64,000 nt of DNA from Eustoma russellianum. Taxonomy: Eukaryota; Streptophyta; Magnoliopsida; Gentianales; Gentianaceae. Both the position numbers and the translations under genes were made by a program. The first letter of the stretch is position 1; every line of letters starts with the position of its first letter. The DNA is taken from the NCBI GenBank assembly GCA_036186865.1, contig AP025066.1, positions 19,106,052 to 19,170,051 of the forward strand, given 5' to 3'. Of this stretch, positions 59,635-64,000 are shown one piece after another. The notes beneath the pieces were generated by a model that was not told where the DNA came from, made no database searches, and saw only the letters and a list, made by a program, of their open reading frames with translations.

Positions 59635-59913
59635 CCTGTAATGTAAACCGGGATGGAAATATAAGCCGGTGCGCATTACAGGGCACAAAAGGCTGTAACG
59701 TAAACTGGGATGGAAATATAAGCCGGGGCGCGTTACAGGGTATAAAGTCCTCTGCAATGTTAATCGGGATGGAAATATAAGCCGAGGTGCATTGCAGAGT
59801 TTTACCAGATCTGTGATGTAAATCGGGATGGAAATATAAGCCGAGGCGCATCACAGAGCATACGAGCCTGTAACGTAAACCGGGATGGAAATATAAGCCA
59901 GGGCGCGTTACAG
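59635..59913 (+). repeat. five-hairpin covarying array, 3' LTR of E3
   Basis: Same five hairpins in the same order. Relative to the 5' LTR, the inner stem of the first is improved (ACCGG/CCGGT), that of the second has a G-T pair (CTGG/CCGG), and the last has a broken pair (CCGG/CCAG). All outer stems are intact. Confidence 0.88.
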
Positions 59914-60601
59914 GGTAACGAGTTACGAGACCGGACATTGTGACATGCATTGCACTGATTTGAAAGGAAATGGCTCATGCATTTGTGATTGTGTAGTGTA
60001 GTGCATATTTTGACATGCATCACGAGAGTCGTTGTGGTATGGATGTGCGTGGTAATTGATTGTCAGTGAATGGTTAATTGCGTTCGAATTGCTATACTTG
60101 CTGTTGCGTGGTTCGTTTACTTATTTTGAAGTTTTACAAGACATGTGCCCCACAATTCCCTTGAATTATCTATTACTCATGTCTTGCCATGTGTTGATCC
60201 CGTATGTCTTATAAGCGGGTTACTTGCTAGCATTTTCGCTAAGGGTACTGCCTTTGTGATTGCAGATGAGCCTAGCTAAGACATGATATTCATAGAAGAC
60301 GATGACGAGTAGGCTGAATGGGATATATAGAGACATGTTGGGAGCTAGTTGAGACAGTTGTTATTAATTCCAGTTCTTTTATACACTTGAGGATTAGTTT
60401 GTTATTTTCTTTGAGATTTTATTATCATTTGAGGTATGGAATTGATGGTGGAGATTCATTAGATACATGTTTCCGCACTTATTTCTCTTATGTCATCGAT
60501 GATGTGTATTCGAGAGATGAGACGTCTTGTAGTCTTCTCAGTAAGCTACGACGGGTGCACCGGTTTGGATTCCGCTGTCCGGGCCGGGGCGCTACAAATA
60601 A

Positions 60602-61825
60602 CAAGTTTGTAAATAGAAGCAAGTGATACTAACACTCTTATGGTCGTGATTCTAGCAACCGGAGAATAAGTATCAAAGAAGTTTATGCCCTCTTGTTGCA
60701 TGAATCCTTTAGCAACAAGCCGAGCTTTAAATTTATCAATTGTTCTATCCGCCTTTAGCTTCTTTCTAAAGACCCACTTGCAACTGATAGGTTTACAACT
60801 TCTAGGCAAATCTACCAACTCCCAAGTGTTATTACTGAGAATTGATTCAAGTTCACTGTTGATGGCTTCTTTCCAAAACTTAGAATCTATTGACATAATT
60901 GCATCTCTATAAGTTTTAGGATCGTCTTCTAAAATGAAAATAGATGTAAAATCATTCCCAAATGATTTTTCAACTCTTTGCTTCTTACTTCTTCTAGGTA
61001 GATCAATCTCTTGATTAACTACGGACTTACTAGATTCGCCTATCTCAAATTTGGAAACAACTTCGGATTGTCTTTTCATAGGGAAGCTATGTTCAAAAAA
61101 AATCAGCATCTTTAGATTCCAATATAGAACTATTATCTACAGCCATGAATCTATATGCTGTACTATTTTGAGCATATCCGATGAACACACAATCCCTTGT
61201 CTTTGACCCGATTTTACTTCTCTTAAAATCAGGAATAGCAACTTTGGCTAAACACCCTACACTTTCAAATAATTCAGGTTGGGTGCATAGCCTTTCCATA
61301 ACTCATAAGGCGTTTTATCTAACTTCTTATGAGGAATTCTATTCAAAATATGACATGAAGTCAAGATTGTCTCACCCCACATATTGTCTGGCAATCCTGA
61401 ACTAACCAACATCGCATTCATCATATTTTTGAGTGTTTTATTCTTTCTTTCGGCTACTCCATTAGATTGAGGTGTGTGCGGGGGTGTAACTTCATGAATA
61501 ATTCCATTTTCTTCACAAAACCTTTGTAAAGAATCTGTACTACGTTCACTACCTCTATCAGTCCTAAGCCTTTTGATCTTTAAATATAATTGATTTTCAA
61601 CTTCATTTTTGTAATTCATAAACATGGACTCAGTCTCATCCTTATGACTTAACAGATATACGTTCGCATATCTAGAGTAATCATCAATAAAAGTGACATA
61701 ATATCTTTTACCACCTTTACTCATATGATTCTTAAAAACACCTAAGTCATTGTGAATTAGACCAAGTTTTTGTGAAACTCTATCAATTTTCTTAAATGGT
61801 TTCTTATGATGTTTAGCATCCACAC
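60602..61825 (-). pseudogene. CopB pol, middle part (integrase and first half of RT)
   Basis: Reads VDAKHHKKPFKKIDRVSQKLGLIHNDLGVFK, VTFIDDYSRYANVYLL, RTDRGSE, TPQSNGVAERKNKTLKNMM (integrase core with D, D and E present), then CLAKVAIPDFKRSKIGSKTRDCVFIGY, a linker, and RT: FWKEAINSELESILSNNTWELVDLP, CKWVFRKKLKADRTIDKFKARLVAKGFMQQEGINFFDTYSPVARITTIRVL. It stops exactly at the E3 insertion. Frames break near 61260 (expected LKVWGCLAK) and 61098. Gag, protease and the integrase zinc finger are missing because foreign LTR sequence starts at 61826. Confidence 0.9.
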
Positions 61826-64000
61826 TGTAGGACCTATAAGGCACCACTAGAAGGGGGGTTGAATAGTGGGTGCGGAAAATGTTGTTTTTAAAATATTTTG
61901 ACCCAAAAACCCAACTTCTAAAAACAGTTTCTGTTTTCAGATCCTGTATTACATCATTTGAAAGACTAGGTTACAGGCCTTCAAAAATTCTGAAATTTGG
62001 AGAGATCCTACTATCAGATGTTCTAAGTATTTCCTAAAAATTTCAGATCAAAATTCAATCTCTAACTCTTTGAAAAATCGTTTGTGGTCAGATAGCGCAA
62101 ATCTGCCAGAAACAGTAGTCTGATTTGAAAAATTTATTCTGATTAATCTGTAACTCCAAATGGTCTGAAAATTTAATGAAAAACCCATTATGATATTTAT
62201 TTTAATGGGTTCAAACATTTTTAAAAAATTCATTTTGGAAGTATGTCAAATATATTCAAGTTCTCAACCTTTGCAAGTCTAAAAATCAGATTGTACTAGT
62301 CTCAGAACTTTTAACGTTTGAATGACTTATACTTATCCAAATGGGTTGAAACGTGCGCCAAATGAAACTTAAGAGGTGTGGATATGTTTCTGAAAAATTT
62401 TACAATATTTGAAATTCTTTTTCTATTTTTAAGATTGTGACAAAATGGATGAAAAGTGCTGGAAACTGAAAGTACTGTGCAGTAAAGTAAAGAACACAAG
62501 GAATTTTATACTGGTTCGGTTAAATCAACCTACTCCAGTATTCGATGACACCTTCCTCAGTTATCACTAAACAAAATTAACACCTTACCACAATGGTTGC
62601 TGGAGTTACACATCAACTCCAACCCTTTACAAACGATACAAGAAATCACAATGATCACGAACACCACCACCGAACGGATGAAGGTTTGATCACACCTTGA
62701 TCAACCTTTTACAACAATGAGGCATGTATGGTGGTATGCATAAAGCCTATTCAATATGTTTGAATATGAGTACAATAGGCTTGAGAGGGAAGGAAAAGAA
62801 AGAAATGTAGAAGAAGAGAGTGGAGAGTCTTTTTGCACTTTGGAAATTATAAGACTTGTCTTGCATTTGAATGGCTCTCTTCTCTTCATTTTATTTGGTG
62901 TTGGACGCTCTCCTAGAGCTTCTTCTCTATCTTGAGAATTCTCTTTTAAGTCCTTAGAAGAATGCCTTGTATTGATGTGACATCATCTTGTTTACTTGAC
63001 ACAACTTGATTGGATGATTATCTTGGTCTTGTTTACTTGGCACTCCTTGATTGGATGAGATTTGTCATCACTTAATGGATGTAAGAATATGAGAATAAAA
63101 CATAAAGCATGTGCCAAATTGAAGTTCAAAACATTGACAAAAATTATACAATTAATCCCCTCAAATTTGGAAGCAATTTTGATCACATTGAAGACCATAA
63201 ATTCTGCCAGTTTTAAAATTCAGCATGTGCTATATTCTCAAGACTTTGAAATGTTACCATATCAATACACATCAATCCCTTGAATATTGAGAAGCAAATT
63301 GATCAACATTTAGGAAATAAAATCGTCCACCTCAATTCACACATGCTGAATTTCAGCATGTGTTACATTTGTTACAAAGTTTGAAATATTACCTTGTGTA
63401 GCTTCCTCCATTATGTCACTAACCTTGTGTGGCTTATTCTCCACCAATTTAGATTCCAATTAAACTCCACATTAGCTCTACCAAGGCTGCATTTGGCGTG
63501 TGATGTGTCTCAAACATGTGCTGAATTTTATTTTTGTAAACTTTGTAAAATAGTGCACAATAATTACACATGTATGGTATATTCCAATCAGCCCTAATTT
63601 GAATATTTTTAGTACACTTTAATATGTATTGAATATGTAAAAGTGTCTAGATACATGTTACATGTCATGCCAAAAACGTTCCATGTGTTATGTTCGTAGA
63701 AAACCGAATTTTTGACTTTTGTCGATTACGTGATTTTTCTCCGATTAAATTCAAACTTTTTGCACATATTATATATATATTATGTCACACATAATATACA
63801 TAAAATAACTTGAATATTCATCTCTAATGGCTGATTAAAAGTGGCGCCCCATGTGCTTAAAAATCGAATTTGGAATCTCCACAATTTGGCCTTAATTGGG
63901 GGTGATTTGTGTGTACCATCATGGAATGATTTTATGGCTGAGTGTAACATGTTAGCCACGAAACTTGTGGCCATTTTTGAAGTTTAGGGGCTGACCATCA
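61826..64000 (-). repeat. copia-type LTR joined to CopB integrase
   Basis: On the minus strand it ends CCCCCCTTCTAGTGGTGCC, then TATAGGTCCTACA at 61826, the same end as the LTR at 15149, here followed directly by integrase codons and without a primer site. Matching blocks extend to about 62640, including the TATA-like CCAGTATAAAATTCC (about 62505) and an imperfect hairpin at 62605-62635 (GGTTG/CAACC, GAGTT/AACTC). Beyond 62700 I see no coding region; the LTR start may lie outside the window. It is either a solo or 3' LTR inserted into CopB or a deletion join. Confidence 0.6.

Larger units (their letters stand above)
52074..60596 (+). mobile_element. E3: gypsy non-autonomous LTR element nested in CopB
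   Basis: LTRs 52074-54649 and 57948-60596, primer site, short gag remnant, non-coding interior and polypurine tract. Perfect AATAA target duplicates at 52069-52073 and 60597-60601. Removing the element and one duplicate rejoins CopB RT in frame (YKLVI-HQMDV). LTRs share the hairpin array, promoter stem-loop and terminal motifs with E2, so E3 is a relative that lost pol; the LTRs look very similar to each other, so insertion was recent. Confidence 0.95.
57948..60596 (+). repeat. 3' LTR of E3
   Basis: TGTTACGCCCCGC to GGGGCGCTACA, 2649 bp, nearly identical to the 5' LTR apart from indels in the palindrome array and the 63-bp segment. Confidence 0.93.

Overview
The window looks like repeat-dense nuclear DNA of a flowering plant, most likely a eudicot with a large genome. 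It carries nested LTR retrotransposons of the Ty3/gypsy (Tekay-type chromovirus) and Ty1/copia superfamilies, a LINE 3' end, SINE copies and only one convincing host gene. There are no bacterial-style operons, rRNA genes, intact tRNA genes or CRISPR arrays. I name elements E1-E4 (gypsy) and CopA/CopB (copia); all names are local.

Layout. 1-7609: minus-strand gypsy E1, cut by the left edge, with decayed gag-pol and a 3.7 kb 5' LTR. 7786-13874: plus-strand E4, two long LTRs around 1.1 kb of non-coding DNA. 13875-15770: end of a copia-type LTR, a tRNA-Met primer site and a TRIM-like cassette. 15767-17297: LINE 3' end with an RNase H relic. 18004-28109: complete minus-strand gypsy E2 (10.1 kb) with gag, pol and both LTRs. 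28681-30660: solo LTR with a perfect GTATG target duplication. 32464-38003: complete minus-strand copia CopA with GTAAA duplications. 38493-38928: a 217-bp tandem duplication. 40065-42350: decayed multi-exon coiled-coil ORF, probably gag-like. 43623-47488: three-exon host gene for a KxDL-motif protein, coding for 124 residues without a break. About 49270-61825: minus-strand copia CopB, split at 52074-60596 by plus-strand gypsy E3 with perfect AATAA duplications. 61826-64000: sequence related to the LTR at 14.2-15.1 kb.

Three signals stand out. First, the LTRs of E2 and E3 each hold five tandem hairpins of about 46-50 bp. The central sequence is nearly constant, but the stems differ from hairpin to hairpin with matching changes on both arms (GTAACG/CGTTAC, GTGATG/CATCAC, GCAATG/CATTGC, GTAATG/CATTAC), in the same order in both elements. 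The E1 LTR has an unrelated array of five hairpins with the same property. Second, E1 and E2 gag-pol are interrupted by short GT-AG introns (70-109 bp). One lies at the same place at the gag/protease junction in both; another is in RT of E1 only, and another in RNase H of E2 only. Removing each restores the reading frame. Third, gypsy and copia LTRs carry arrays of CGATCGATCG-centred palindromes whose arms also differ by paired changes.

The transposon genes are mostly dead (nonsense codons and frameshifts). E3 and E4 lack enzymes and would depend on a relative such as E2. All calls come from reading the sequence and from known family motifs; no database search was run.
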